Shown here in pieces: positions 25,309 through 33,712 of a stretch of 64,000 nucleotides of DNA; within the stretch, counting starts at the first letter, position 1, and each line of letters opens with the position of its first letter. Made by a program: the position numbers and the translations under genes. The DNA lies in contig NZ_LWAF01000010.1 of NCBI RefSeq assembly GCF_001719065.1, positions 1 to 64,000 of the forward strand, read 5' to 3'. Under the pieces are notes generated by a model. The model was not told where the DNA came from and did not search any database. It was given only the letters and a program-made list of their open reading frames with translations. The stretch is from Fervidobacterium thailandense (GTDB lineage Bacteria; Thermotogota; Thermotogae; Thermotogales; Fervidobacteriaceae).

Positions 25309-26964
25309 TTGGTGATTTTCAACGTATCGATATACACGTACTTCCAGAGCATTTTCAAACAAACCATAGTAGCTCATAGACTATCCACAGCGCGAGAGAA
25401 AGTTCTGACCTTACTTCAAGAGGCAAACAGTATCATTACTAAGAATTTCGAGCGGTTAGTACAGTACGCGATCGATGTTAGTCACGCCGTAGAAACTGCC
25501 GGATTGAACGTCATCTCGAGTGAGGAAAACTTGCTGGAAGTAATCGAAGCGGCATCTATCAAAAAAACTTGGGACTGGGATATAGGTTACTTTATCATCG
25601 AGCCATCGGGTAAGTGTACTATATCCACACGTACGAAAAGTATTGTGGGGTTGGATTTTTCAAAAATTCGAGTAGGAAATACGGACTACGTGAGTTTTAT
25701 AAAATCTCTAATGAAGAACCGCGGTTTTGCGCAGGGAAAGTTGTTTGAAGCCGACGAAAGACGCCTGACATTTATCGTTTTCACCCCGCTCTTCCAAGAC
25801 CATATCTTCGGAACAGTGTACTATTTCCCGAAGAACTTCGTGGGAAGGTATCTCTTGGAGCTTACAAAAGCGGATCGTTACGTCTTAAAACAGGGAGTAT
25901 ACACCAGCTCAAAACAGAAGCTTTTGGAAGTATTCGATGATTTTCCAAAGGAATTGAAAAAAACGTTGTTCTATGAAGATTTTGTTATTGATATGAATGT
26001 GGAATTTCCCGAAAAAGGTCAAACCCTTTATCTCTGGGTAAGATTACGTTATACAGGTATCTTGATGCACGTATTCTTCGGACTTGCAGCTTTCGTGGTC
26101 TCCGCTTTTATCCTATTCCTTGCGAACAAATCAACCTTCGAGTTTTTGAGCAAGGAACTGAGAACCGTAAAGGGAATGGTGTCCGAGTTCCGAAACAAAC
26201 TGTCGATTTCACCGCAGTACGATGACAGTGTAATCGAAGAAATAGCGGACGTCCAAGACGCACTCTACGATGCCAGCAGTATCATCTCGGCAGATGTTGA
26301 AGAACTCGAAGCGATGAACGAAGAGCTTGAGGAAAACTACAGAAAGATCCAGGAGCTTTCGCAAGAGATCAAAAATGCGTTTTTCGAATTTTCCGAGAAA
26401 CTCGTCGATATAGTTGAGGGTATCGAGGGCGAAACTGGCCAACACGTGAGACGTACGAAGGAAATAGTACGGTTGATCGTTCAGGACCTTGACATCGAGG
26501 ACGAGTACAAGGAGAAGATCGTCAACTTCTCCCCGCTTCACGATATCGGGAAGATTTACGTGCCAAAGGAAATCTTGCTCAAGCCCGATAAACTGACACC
26601 TGAGGAATTTGAAGAGGTAAAGAAACACACAATCCACGCCAAGAGGCTGTTAACACATCCATACTTTGCCGTGGCCTTGAACATTGCGTTGTATCACCAC
26701 GAAAACTACGACGGCACCGGCTATCCTGAAGGCCTCAAAGGTGAGGAAATTCCCCTCGAAGCCAGAATTGTTAAGATCGTCGACGTGTACGATGCACTCA
26801 GAAGCAATCGGCCATACAAACGGGCATTCTCACACGAGGAAGCGATGAAGATTATCCTTGAAGGCGATGGTCGTGTGATGCCTTCTCATTTTGATCCGAA
26901 ACTCCTTGAAATATTCAAGGCAAAATCGGATGAAATAACTAAACTGTACGAAGATAAAAACTGA
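25309..26964 (+). CDS. membrane HD-GYP domain protein, probable c-di-GMP phosphodiesterase (start interrupted by TGA)
   Basis: At least 551 residues from the TTG at 25309. The frame continues upstream through KIYYILLPLIIALV to an in-frame TGA at 25270-25272, and beyond it to a TTG at 25225 with a plausible site, so the natural start appears lost. The first membrane helix straddles the cut. A periplasmic sensor region of about 230 residues follows, then a second membrane helix (FFGLAAFVVSAFILFLA), a coiled coil (EELEAMNEELEENYRKIQEL) and the HD-GYP domain with HDIGK, HHENYDGTGYPEGLKG and the late DVYDALRSNRPY. It would cleave cyclic di-GMP. It is followed by phosphoglucomutase 19 bases downstream. 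Confidence 0.88.
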   Translation: MVIFNVSIYTYFQSIFKQTIVAHRLSTAREKVLTLLQEANSIITKNFERLVQYAIDVSHAVETAGLNVISSEENLLEVIEAASIKKTWDWDIGYFIIEPSGKCTISTRTKSIVGLDFSKIRVGNTDYVSFIKSLMKNRGFAQGKLFEADERRLTFIVFTPLFQDHIFGTVYYFPKNFVGRYLLELTKADRYVLKQGVYTSSKQKLLEVFDDFPKELKKTLFYEDFVIDMNVEFPEKGQTLYLWVRLRYTGILMHVFFGLAAFVVSAFILFLANKSTFEFLSKELRTVKGMVSEFRNKLSISPQYDDSVIEEIADVQDALYDASSIISADVEELEAMNEELEENYRKIQELSQEIKNAFFEFSEKLVDIVEGIEGETGQHVRRTKEIVRLIVQDLDIEDEYKEKIVNFSPLHDIGKIYVPKEILLKPDKLTPEEFEEVKKHTIHAKRLLTHPYFAVALNIALYHHENYDGTGYPEGLKGEEIPLEARIVKIVDVYDALRSNRPYKRAFSHEEAMKIILEGDGRVMPSHFDPKLLEIFKAKSDEITKLYEDKN

Positions 26965-26983
26965 GAAAGGAGTGGACGATTCG

Positions 26984-28426
26984 ATGATCCTCTTTGGAAC
27001 TGGTGGTATCCGTGGAATAATGAGGGAAGGAGAGTTCGACGATAAAGCGGTGATGGTTGCCTCAAAAGGTGTGGCCGAGTACATGAAGGCCAACGGACTA
27101 AAGAGTGTTCTAATAGCTTACGACACGAGGTTAAATTCTGAGCATTTTGCTAAACTATCAGCTTCGGTTTTTTCAGGGGAAGGCCTGGAGTCCTACGTTT
27201 TCGATCAACCAGTTCCAACTCCCGTTTTATCTTACGCTGTTCGAAAATTGGGAATGGACATGGGGATTGTCATCACCGCAAGTCACAATCCTCCCCAGTA
27301 CAACGGTTACAAGGTCTATACTTCCAACGGTGTACAAGCAATTCCAGAGGTTACCGACATCCTCTCAGAACTCGTACTGAAGGCCTGGGAGCAACCCATC
27401 CAGGTTAATGAGAAATACCACATCTTGGATTCGAAGGTACTTGACGATTACGTGGAGGAAGTTGCAAAATTGCTGAACGTATCACTTACTGGATTGTCCG
27501 TTGTGTACTCGCCACTCCACGGAACTGGAGCCAGGTTTGTCCCAAAATTGTTGCGAACTCTGGGAGCAAACGTTATCGAAGTGACGGAACAGATGACGCA
27601 CGACGGTAACTTCCCAACGGCCAAGACACCAAACCCTGAAGATGACCGTGCGTTGGAGTTGCTCAGAGAGTACATGAAAAATCACAAAGTGGACCTCGGA
27701 CTGGCAACGGATCCCGATGCCGACAGGGTGGGGGTCGTGTACAAGGACATTCGACTGACGGGTAATCAGGTGGGAGTGATACTATCCCACGCACTTGGGA
27801 AAGAATACTACGATTCCGGAAAACGCAACGGTATGATAATAAAGACCATCGTCTCGACGGATATGGTTAAGCCCATATGCGAAGAGTTCGGTCTGAAACT
27901 TTTCGAGGTACCAACGGGCTTTAAATTCATCGGCGATCTTGTTGAAAAGAGAAAGGACTTGGACTTTGTGTTAGGATTCGAGGAGAGCTGCGGATACCTT
28001 ACCGGTGACCTGGCTCGTGATAAAGATGCAGTTCTTGCATGCGGCCTTGTTGCAAAAGTTGCGGTCAGGAACAATCTTACAGAATATTTGGACACACTGT
28101 ATAAGAAGTACGGCTATTATTTTGAAAAACTTCTCAACTTCGAACTTGGTAGCGTAGACCACGCAAAAGAAATTTACGAGAAGTTGAAAGACTTACACCT
28201 ACCGAACGTTAGGGAAGTTATCGATTACTCAAACGGTTACGATGGAGTCATACCAAACGAGACGATCCGGCTGAATTTTGACGAAGGAATCGTGTATGTG
28301 AGGCCTTCGGGAACCGAACCCAAGTTGAAAGCGTACGTAATGGTCAAAGGAGACTCTGAACGTAGCGCAAGAGATTCCCTTGAAAAGTTGGAACGCGAGA
28401 TGAGAAATATCATCAGTAGCCTTTAA
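26984..28426 (+). CDS. phosphoglucomutase/phosphomannomutase
   Basis: About 480 residues from the ATG at 26984 (AAAGGAGTGG upstream). It belongs to the alpha-D-phosphohexomutase superfamily. The phosphoserine loop is TASHNPPQYNGYK, the metal-binding loop is DPDADRVG, the sugar-selectivity loop is GFEESCGYL and the phosphate-binding loop is RPSGTEPK. It converts hexose 1-phosphate and 6-phosphate; GEESxG-type loops with ESCG favour glucose. It could process the hexose 1-phosphate released by the phosphorylase at 24156-25043. It is co-directional with the HD-GYP gene. Confidence 0.94.
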   Translation: MILFGTGGIRGIMREGEFDDKAVMVASKGVAEYMKANGLKSVLIAYDTRLNSEHFAKLSASVFSGEGLESYVFDQPVPTPVLSYAVRKLGMDMGIVITASHNPPQYNGYKVYTSNGVQAIPEVTDILSELVLKAWEQPIQVNEKYHILDSKVLDDYVEEVAKLLNVSLTGLSVVYSPLHGTGARFVPKLLRTLGANVIEVTEQMTHDGNFPTAKTPNPEDDRALELLREYMKNHKVDLGLATDPDADRVGVVYKDIRLTGNQVGVILSHALGKEYYDSGKRNGMIIKTIVSTDMVKPICEEFGLKLFEVPTGFKFIGDLVEKRKDLDFVLGFEESCGYLTGDLARDKDAVLACGLVAKVAVRNNLTEYLDTLYKKYGYYFEKLLNFELGSVDHAKEIYEKLKDLHLPNVREVIDYSNGYDGVIPNETIRLNFDEGIVYVRPSGTEPKLKAYVMVKGDSERSARDSLEKLEREMRNIISSL

Positions 28427-28495
28427 TAGCAAGCCCCAGACATCCGGCGTGATTTCCTTGCAGTCTTCTATGAGAATTCAGGAGTACCTGATAAG

Positions 28496-28525
28496 GTACC
28501 GCGCTTGTCGCGGTGCTTTTTGTTT
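28496..28525 (+). terminator. terminator after phosphoglucomutase
   Basis: GTACCGCG pairs with CGCGGTGC around a five-base loop (CTTGT), followed by TTTTTGTTTT. Confidence 0.85.
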
Positions 28526-28545
28526 TAAGCAAGTGTCAGTCCGAG

Positions 28546-28554
28546 TGGTATAAT
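28546..28554 (+). promoter_or_regulatory. extended -10 promoter of the GGDEF gene
   Basis: TGG followed by TATAAT at 28549-28554. It leaves a leader of about 100 bases before the start at 28662. No known riboswitch was identified in the leader. Confidence 0.6.
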
Positions 28555-28661
28555 TGTTTTGGTACTTTGTAGAAAAGTCGATAGCGCGTAAAGCTCTCCA
28601 AGAAGTTGCAGTTGAAACCAAACCCCCGAGCTCAACAATACCTCTACTATGGAGGTGTTCT

Positions 28662-30347
28662 ATGAACAATAAGACATCGGCTGGCCAAAGGTACGCTATA
28701 TTCCTCATACTCTTAGTTGTTGTAATATCAATTTTGGGAGCTCTCCTTATCCATACTCAACTCAAAGAACAGAGACTCGAAATAGCCAGACGTGTGTTCG
28801 TCGAACAAACAGAATTTTTCGCAACATCTATTAGTCTCAGTTTTTTCCAGTGGGACGACATGTACTACGCCGTACTAAACGGGAGGGACGATTTTCTCAA
28901 AAAGTACTTTTCACAGATACGAGAGCACTTCAAAGTTACGGATATTAAAATTGTCGACGAAGAACCTCCAAGGGATATTTACGAAATTCGCGGCGAGGTT
29001 GACAAGCTGATAATTAGATTCAAGATCTTTGACTCCGAAACGTTGAAATTTGTACCCTCCAAAACAGCCGTAATCGAGATACCAGCCTCCACCGTTACAC
29101 GAAACATCCTAAGGATCGGTTTGCGGTTTACGACCGATGGTAAACCTCTTGCTTACGGATTGAAGGTCAAACTCACAGTTTCGCGCACGGAGATCCTGAT
29201 GTTCCTCTTACTCTTCTCAACCCTCACCGTTGGATTGCTCGTAATTTTGGTTCTCAGCAAGGCTAAGTCCGCGAGGGAACACTTTGAACTGGCGCGTTCG
29301 TTGGAAATTCAGAAAAAGTCACTGAGTGCTATAAACGAATTTACAAACGAGATACTTAGAGGTGTACTCGAACCATCTTACCAGTACTTGATCGAGCGAG
29401 CCGTCGAGATAGTCCCCGGAGCACAAGCGGGAAGTATCCTTGTGAGGGACGGAGACGAATTCACCTTTGCTGGATGTGTCGGTTACGATTTCGAGCAACT
29501 TAAGCAGGTGAGATTCAAACCACATCAACTTGCGCAAGGAATGGATGGAAAGGTGAAGATAATCACCAACCTCGGAGATTACGACGCCAAACACCTGGAC
29601 GACGAAAAACAACTCGAAACGTTGAAGAACGTCGGCCAGATTAACAAGATAAGGGCAATGCTCTCCATCCCGATAATCATAAGGGGGCAAATTGTCGGTT
29701 TCATGAACCTCGACAATTTCGAAGACGAGAAGGCCTTTTCAAAGGTGTCGATCGAGATTGCAAACATATTCGCCAACCAAGTCGGCGTACTCTTTGAAAG
29801 GATCGCTTTGGAGAGGGAACTTAAAAAACAAAAGGAGCAGTTCGAGTATCTTTCCACCCACGATGAACTGACCGGACTACCAAATCGAAGGCTCCTTGAA
29901 GAACATGCGGAAAAAATGCTTGCGCTCGCCAGGAGGGAGCGCAAGCAGGTTTGTGTGCTGTACCTGGACCTCAAAAAGTTCAAACCCGTAAACGACACGT
30001 ACGGTCACAAGGTCGGCGATTACGTACTCAAGATCGTGGCAAAGCGCTTGGAAAACACCGTACGCAAGAGCGATATCGTTGCAAGAATAGGAGGCGACGA
30101 GTTCGGCTTTGTTCTGTACGATTGCAAAGAATACATGTCTTTCGTTGAAAGATTGATTTCCGAAATTGAGAAGGATATATACTACGAGTACGTTAAAATC
30201 AACATCTCCGGCAACTTTGGAATAACGACCTTCCCTGAAGATGGTTCTGATTTCGAAGACCTCCTAATCAAGGCCGACAAAGCGATGTATTATGCAAAGA
30301 CGAACGGACTAAAGTATTTCTGCTACCGAAACTTGCCTAAAACTTGA
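28662..30347 (+). CDS. membrane diguanylate cyclase with GAF and GGDEF domains
   Basis: About 561 residues from the ATG at 28662 (TATGGAGGTG upstream). Two membrane helices (FLILLVVVISILGALL and ILMFLLLFSTLTVGLLVIL) flank a periplasmic domain of about 150 residues. A GAF-like domain (residues about 235-380) follows, with VPGAQAGSILVRDG and AMLSIPIIIRGQIVGFMNLD. The C-terminal GGDEF domain has THDELTGLPNRR, and an intact active-site RIGGDEFGF. An RKSD sequence five residues before GGDEF matches the RxxD product-inhibition site. It should make cyclic di-GMP in response to periplasmic and cytoplasmic cues. Its end overlaps the convergent encapsulin gene by 11 bases. Confidence 0.93.
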   Translation: MNNKTSAGQRYAIFLILLVVVISILGALLIHTQLKEQRLEIARRVFVEQTEFFATSISLSFFQWDDMYYAVLNGRDDFLKKYFSQIREHFKVTDIKIVDEEPPRDIYEIRGEVDKLIIRFKIFDSETLKFVPSKTAVIEIPASTVTRNILRIGLRFTTDGKPLAYGLKVKLTVSRTEILMFLLLFSTLTVGLLVILVLSKAKSAREHFELARSLEIQKKSLSAINEFTNEILRGVLEPSYQYLIERAVEIVPGAQAGSILVRDGDEFTFAGCVGYDFEQLKQVRFKPHQLAQGMDGKVKIITNLGDYDAKHLDDEKQLETLKNVGQINKIRAMLSIPIIIRGQIVGFMNLDNFEDEKAFSKVSIEIANIFANQVGVLFERIALERELKKQKEQFEYLSTHDELTGLPNRRLLEEHAEKMLALARRERKQVCVLYLDLKKFKPVNDTYGHKVGDYVLKIVAKRLENTVRKSDIVARIGGDEFGFVLYDCKEYMSFVERLISEIEKDIYYEYVKINISGNFGITTFPEDGSDFEDLLIKADKAMYYAKTNGLKYFCYRNLPKT

Positions 30348-31131
30348 TCAAAACACCACCCAGTGGATTCACACAGACGAACGTCATCGTTTCCGTGATA
30401 AACAAATTTACCATTTCAGCCGTGTGTCCTTCATATCCCACCGAGAGATCCTGACCAATGAAGAGCTTGAAATGACCTCCTTTAGCAAGAAGCATCGCTT
30501 CCGGAATCCTTGGTGTCGGAATAACCGTACCACCCTCAAGCATTTTTTCGATTACTTTGTAGCGTTGCGCAAAATCCTGTGAAGTAATCATGACGTTCCA
30601 AACTTCTTTGTTCACCAGCAGATTGTACGGTCCAACTATACCATCTTCTTTTAACACTTGGATAGCTTCGAACAACCCTCCGATGAATTTATCCAATTGC
30701 TTTTCCGTCGTAACGTACCTATCCTTTAAAACGTCGAGTAACCCAGCTATGCCGTACTCTGGACAGCCGTAGAACACGATTTCATCCTCGAAAGCCGCAA
30801 CATTTTTTGCAGCTTCCTCCAGTTCGGTCAAATCGATATTCTCAGCTCCTCTTTCGATATCATCAAGTTTCCAAATGTTCAGGCTAAACGAACTTCTCAA
30901 CTCAATAACAGGTAAAACCTTCCTAATTCCCCACTTGACTTTATCACCTTCCGAGGACTTGATGACAACTTCACCAAGCGGTAGGGCTGAAAATTCCCAT
31001 CCCATCGGTCCATGGAGATCAACCACTCTTCGTGCATAAAGGTTAGATTTCATTATCTCTCTGAATCTTTTATCGATTTCCGCCCAGCTCCGCTGCGTAA
31101 TGGGTGCAAAATTTCTCTTCAAAAATTCCAT
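30337..31131 (-). CDS. encapsulin nanocompartment shell protein
   Basis: About 264 residues from the ATG at 31131 (GGAGGTGAAACC upstream). It has the HK97-type phage-capsid fold of encapsulins: MEFLKRNFAPITQRSW at the start, GPMGWEFSALPLGEV, IELRSSFSLNIWKLDDIERG, DGIVGPYNLL, TPRIPEAMLL, and the end LFITETMTFVCVNPLGGVLIKF. The sequence closely follows the known Thermotoga maritima shell protein. The tryptophan in NIWKLDD is at the position where that protein stacks a flavin. It should assemble a hollow shell around the ferritin-like cargo encoded just upstream. Confidence 0.95.
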   Translation of the reverse strand: MEFLKRNFAPITQRSWAEIDKRFREIMKSNLYARRVVDLHGPMGWEFSALPLGEVVIKSSEGDKVKWGIRKVLPVIELRSSFSLNIWKLDDIERGAENIDLTELEEAAKNVAAFEDEIVFYGCPEYGIAGLLDVLKDRYVTTEKQLDKFIGGLFEAIQVLKEDGIVGPYNLLVNKEVWNVMITSQDFAQRYKVIEKMLEGGTVIPTPRIPEAMLLAKGGHFKLFIGQDLSVGYEGHTAEMVNLFITETMTFVCVNPLGGVLIKF

Positions 31132-31145
31132 GGTTTCACCTCCAC

Positions 31146-31478
31146 TCATGGCCTAAGTAGTTGATTTCCATCGTCGTTCGGTCCTTCTTGGCTTGCCGCC
31201 TCTATTTCCGTTATCGGACCTTCGGTGAACAAATAAGTCCGCAACGCTTTATCAAACTCCGGAACCCTGCGTCGGATTATCTCGAGTACCATCGCCGCGT
31301 GCTCCATCTCTTCGTCCCTGTTGTGTTTAACAACAGCCTTGACATCCGGATCTTTTGAAACGGACATCCTCTGGTTGTACCAGTCGATCGCTTCAAGTTC
31401 CTCTATTAAGCTTCTGAGCAACCGCGATAAGTCTCGAGCATCATCACCGAGAAGTTCGTAGGGCTCATGGTACGCCAT
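31146..31478 (-). CDS. encapsulated ferritin-like protein (encapsulin cargo)
   Basis: About 110 residues from the ATG at 31478 (AAAGGGGGATGG upstream). Two helices carry the iron ligands of encapsulated ferritins: LIEELEAIDWYNQR and HNRDEEMEHAAMVLEIIRRR. Such proteins oxidise Fe2+ as annular decamers and depend on the shell for storage. The C-terminal tail after the helices (TEIEAASQEGPNDDGNQLLRP) is flexible and ends in GNQLLRP; by position it should be the shell-targeting peptide. The gene starts the two-gene operon, 14 bases ahead of the shell gene. An extended -10 promoter lies at 31570-31578. Confidence 0.93.
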   Translation of the reverse strand: MAYHEPYELLGDDARDLSRLLRSLIEELEAIDWYNQRMSVSKDPDVKAVVKHNRDEEMEHAAMVLEIIRRRVPEFDKALRTYLFTEGPITEIEAASQEGPNDDGNQLLRP

Positions 31479-31569
31479 ACTCCATCCCCCTTTCATTCAG
31501 CTGTCTTTCGGAATTCTTGTTCCTCAGCTTCGTTGAACACGCAAACATCCGATGATTATTCCTTCAGTT

Positions 31570-31578
31570 ATTATACCA
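31570..31578 (-). promoter_or_regulatory. extended -10 promoter of the encapsulin operon
   Basis: Minus-strand TGG-TATAAT (plus ATTATA at 31570-31575). The leader of about 85 bases holds no clear iron-box that I can recognise. Confidence 0.6.
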
Positions 31579-31641
31579 CAACTCAGCTCAAAAACTCTAA
31601 GCTTTTTCTAAGCTCAAATAAAGGATTTTTTAAACTTCCAC

Positions 31642-31650
31642 TGGTATACT
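31642..31650 (+). promoter_or_regulatory. extended -10 promoter of the 181-residue secreted gene
   Basis: TGG followed by TATACT at 31645-31650, about 70 bases before the start at 31724. Confidence 0.5.
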
Positions 31651-31723
31651 CTAACCGTCCTTCGCGCGAAGGGAAGACTAAGGAAAACCAACGAAAAACT
31701 AAAGGAAGAAGGAGGTAGGATTC

Positions 31724-32269
31724 ATGAAAAAAGTTTTAACGCTTCTCACAACAGTCGCTTTGCTTGCAACTGTTATGTTCGCTTTCGGTCCTGGAAGACC
31801 AAACGTTCCAGCTTACGGTAGGATGAACCCACCCGCGGTCAGCTCGCAAACTCAAACTCAGACCCAAACTCAGGCTCAAACCCAGCAGCAAGTTCAAGCA
31901 GTTCAAAGAACGGCAGCACTTCACAGAAACCTTCAGTTACCTGCGGATGCAACGATCAGCGAAGTGAGAACGTTCAAAGGAACGATAAGGGACGTTTCTT
32001 GGGATCCGAACGACGGTTTCAAGCTCACAATCCAAGTCGGTAGGGAAACTTACACCGTCCACGCTGGTCCTCTCTTCAAGCAAGTCACTCTTAAGGTCGG
32101 ACAGGAAATCGAAGTCAAGGGTAGACTTGTGAGCTCCAGCACTGGAAAATTCATCATCGCCGATAGCGTCACAACGGCCGGAAAGACGGTTACGTTCGAG
32201 AATCTGGCCCAGAATAGACAAGCAAACAGGTTTGCGGAAAAACGCGCTGCTCACGGCTGGAGAAAATAA
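31724..32269 (+). CDS. secreted protein with Gln/Thr repeat and small beta domain
   Basis: Protein of 181 residues. A signal peptide (MKKVLTLLTTVALLATVMFA) is followed by a Pro-rich stretch and a low-complexity run of QTQTQTQAQTQQQ at residues about 42-60. Residues 75-150 are beta-rich: EVRTFKGTIRDVSWDP, FKLTIQVGRETYTVHAGP, VGQEIEVKGRL. This is the pattern of a small OB-fold nucleotide- or ligand-binding domain of exported proteins. The last 25 residues are basic. No family name is certain. The gene stands alone between an extended -10 promoter and a terminator. Confidence 0.75.
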   Translation: MKKVLTLLTTVALLATVMFAFGPGRPNVPAYGRMNPPAVSSQTQTQTQTQAQTQQQVQAVQRTAALHRNLQLPADATISEVRTFKGTIRDVSWDPNDGFKLTIQVGRETYTVHAGPLFKQVTLKVGQEIEVKGRLVSSSTGKFIIADSVTTAGKTVTFENLAQNRQANRFAEKRAAHGWRK

Positions 32270-32290
32270 TCTAACAACAAACTCACAACG

Positions 32291-32324
32291 AAGGAGGCAT
32301 GCCTAAAGGCATGCTTCCTTTTTT
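32291..32324 (+). terminator. terminator after the secreted Gln/Thr protein
   Basis: AAGGAGGCATGCC pairs with GGCATGCTTCCTT around TAAA, with a T tract. Confidence 0.9.
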
Positions 32325-32359
32325 AATGACTTTGAAAACCTCTTATTGAAAATGCCCAG

Positions 32360-32388
32360 TTGACATTTCAAAAAACGCGCGATACAAT
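32360..32388 (+). promoter_or_regulatory. promoter of the Fur-family/metal uptake operon
   Basis: TTGACA at 32360-32365 and TACAAT at 32383-32388 with exact 17-base spacing, a near-consensus promoter. Confidence 0.9.
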
Positions 32389-32392
32389 TTTC

Positions 32393-32415
32393 ATGCAAAT
32401 GAAAATGATTTGCAT
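32393..32415 (+). promoter_or_regulatory. Fur/Zur-type operator
   Basis: ATGCAAAT, seven bases, ATTTGCAT: a perfect 8-base inverted repeat covering the expected transcription start. Size and AT-richness fit Fur-superfamily boxes. It precedes a gene of that superfamily, so metal-dependent autorepression is inferred. Confidence 0.8.
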
Positions 32416-32447
32416 TTTAAAAATATACACCCAGGGGAGGAAAAGAT

Positions 32448-32831
32448 ATGGAGCGGCTCACAAAAAACAGGGAAAGGGTCAAAGAGATACTGTGTAACTC
32501 CGACCATCCACTGACTGCCTACGATATAAGCAAAGAATGCCCGGAGATGAGTCTAACCACAATTTACAGAGCTCTGGATTATTTGGTGAGAAACGGCCAC
32601 GTAAAGAGTTTCACATTCAACGAATACACGTACTTTTTGCCGAGCGAACGTCACGAAGATTTTTTCCTTTGTACCTCGTGCGGTAGGTTCTTCCAACTTG
32701 AGCATTGCTTTGCCAGTTCGTACGAACAGAACTTACGAGAAAAAGGTATGGTTCCCAAGGATCATCTTATACTGATTACCGGTTTCTGTAGTGAATGCAA
32801 CGAGAAATTACATCTTCAAACTCAAATGTAA
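32448..32831 (+). CDS. Fur-family metal-responsive regulator (Zur-like)
   Basis: Protein of 127 residues, a little short for the family. The N-terminal winged helix has TAYDISKECPEMSLTTIYRALDYLVRNG. The dimerisation domain has two CxxC pairs (CTSC and CSEC) that form the structural zinc site, and the HEDFFLCTSCG segment. It leads a four-gene operon with a znuABC-like transporter and stands after a perfect inverted-repeat operator. Genomic context favours zinc (Zur); Mn (Mur) or peroxide sensing (PerR) cannot be excluded from sequence alone. Confidence 0.9.
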   Translation: MERLTKNRERVKEILCNSDHPLTAYDISKECPEMSLTTIYRALDYLVRNGHVKSFTFNEYTYFLPSERHEDFFLCTSCGRFFQLEHCFASSYEQNLREKGMVPKDHLILITGFCSECNEKLHLQTQM

Positions 32832-32845
32832 AGGAGGGACAAAAG

Positions 32846-33712
32846 ATGAGGAAGATTGTCCTGTTCTTTTTTCTGTTCACTCTATTTCTGTCCATGAATA
32901 CAAACCTGCTTGCTACGAAAAGGGTAGTCTGCACACTGAATCCATACTTTCTTATCGTAAAGGAGATCTCCGGTGGAAAGTTGGACGTCGGACTTCTTAT
33001 AAAACCCGGGGCTAACCCACACACGTTCAGTCCCACCGTTAATGATGCGAAGATGTTGAGTAGCGCTAACCTCATCGTGGCAAACGGTTTGGGTGTGGAC
33101 AATGCCTACTTGAAAAGCTACCGCAACGTGCTTTACGTGGGAGAAAGGATTCCAAAAGAGTTTCTGAAGTCCGACGAAGTTCACCAGGACGACGAGCATG
33201 GAAATATTAACCCACACGTTTGGTTGTATCCAAAATTTCTCTCAAAGTACATAGTTCCCGTGATACGGGATGAATTGAGCCGTATTGACCCGTCAAACGC
33301 AACTCTTTACCGAAGGAACGCCGAGAGGTTAATTGGAGAGCTAAACAAGCTTGATAAACGCTTTTCCGAACTCTTGAACCCCTACAGAGGATCCGTGGTC
33401 ATACTTGAACATCCATCGTACTTTTATCTGTTTGAATTCAATGGTATTGAACTTCTCGCACTCGAAGAGGGCCACGGAAAACAGCCATCCACCGAGAAGA
33501 TAAAGTCGATAATTAAGACGGCAAAAGAGAAAAAGCTGCTTGGAATATTCGTCGGTCCCCAGTTCAACAAATCTGCGATAGAGGTTGTCTCCAAGGAGCT
33601 CGGTAGAAACTACTACATCCTCGATCCGCTTGGATACAACGTTTCAACTATCGTTGAACTTTTTGAAAACGCGTACAAAACTCTTGAACGAGCCATAAAG
33701 GAAGCGAAGTGA
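32846..33712 (+). CDS. zinc/manganese ABC transporter substrate-binding protein
   Basis: About 288 residues from the ATG at 32846 (AAAGGAGG upstream). Signal peptide (KIVLFFFLFTLFLSM) followed by a cluster A-I metal-binding fold. Likely metal ligands are the histidines in GANPHTFSP, NPHVWLYP and LEHPSYFYL, and the acid in ILDPLG. A short HQDDEHGN loop is the equivalent of the His-rich loop that marks zinc binders. It delivers the metal to the permease encoded two genes downstream. The stop overlaps the ATPase start (GTGA). Confidence 0.9.
   Translation: MRKIVLFFFLFTLFLSMNTNLLATKRVVCTLNPYFLIVKEISGGKLDVGLLIKPGANPHTFSPTVNDAKMLSSANLIVANGLGVDNAYLKSYRNVLYVGERIPKEFLKSDEVHQDDEHGNINPHVWLYPKFLSKYIVPVIRDELSRIDPSNATLYRRNAERLIGELNKLDKRFSELLNPYRGSVVILEHPSYFYLFEFNGIELLALEEGHGKQPSTEKIKSIIKTAKEKKLLGIFVGPQFNKSAIEVVSKELGRNYYILDPLGYNVSTIVELFENAYKTLERAIKEAK

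Noticed and set aside
28555-28661. Cyclic di-GMP riboswitch in the leader of the GGDEF gene
   Set aside because: A GTAAAGC stretch looked suggestive, but the conserved GCAAACC and GACGCAAAGC elements are missing and no consistent fold could be drawn.
31844-31890. CAAACT-type repeats as a microsatellite or CRISPR-like array
   Set aside because: The repeats encode the Gln/Thr-rich linker of a secreted protein and are imperfect six-base units without spacers.
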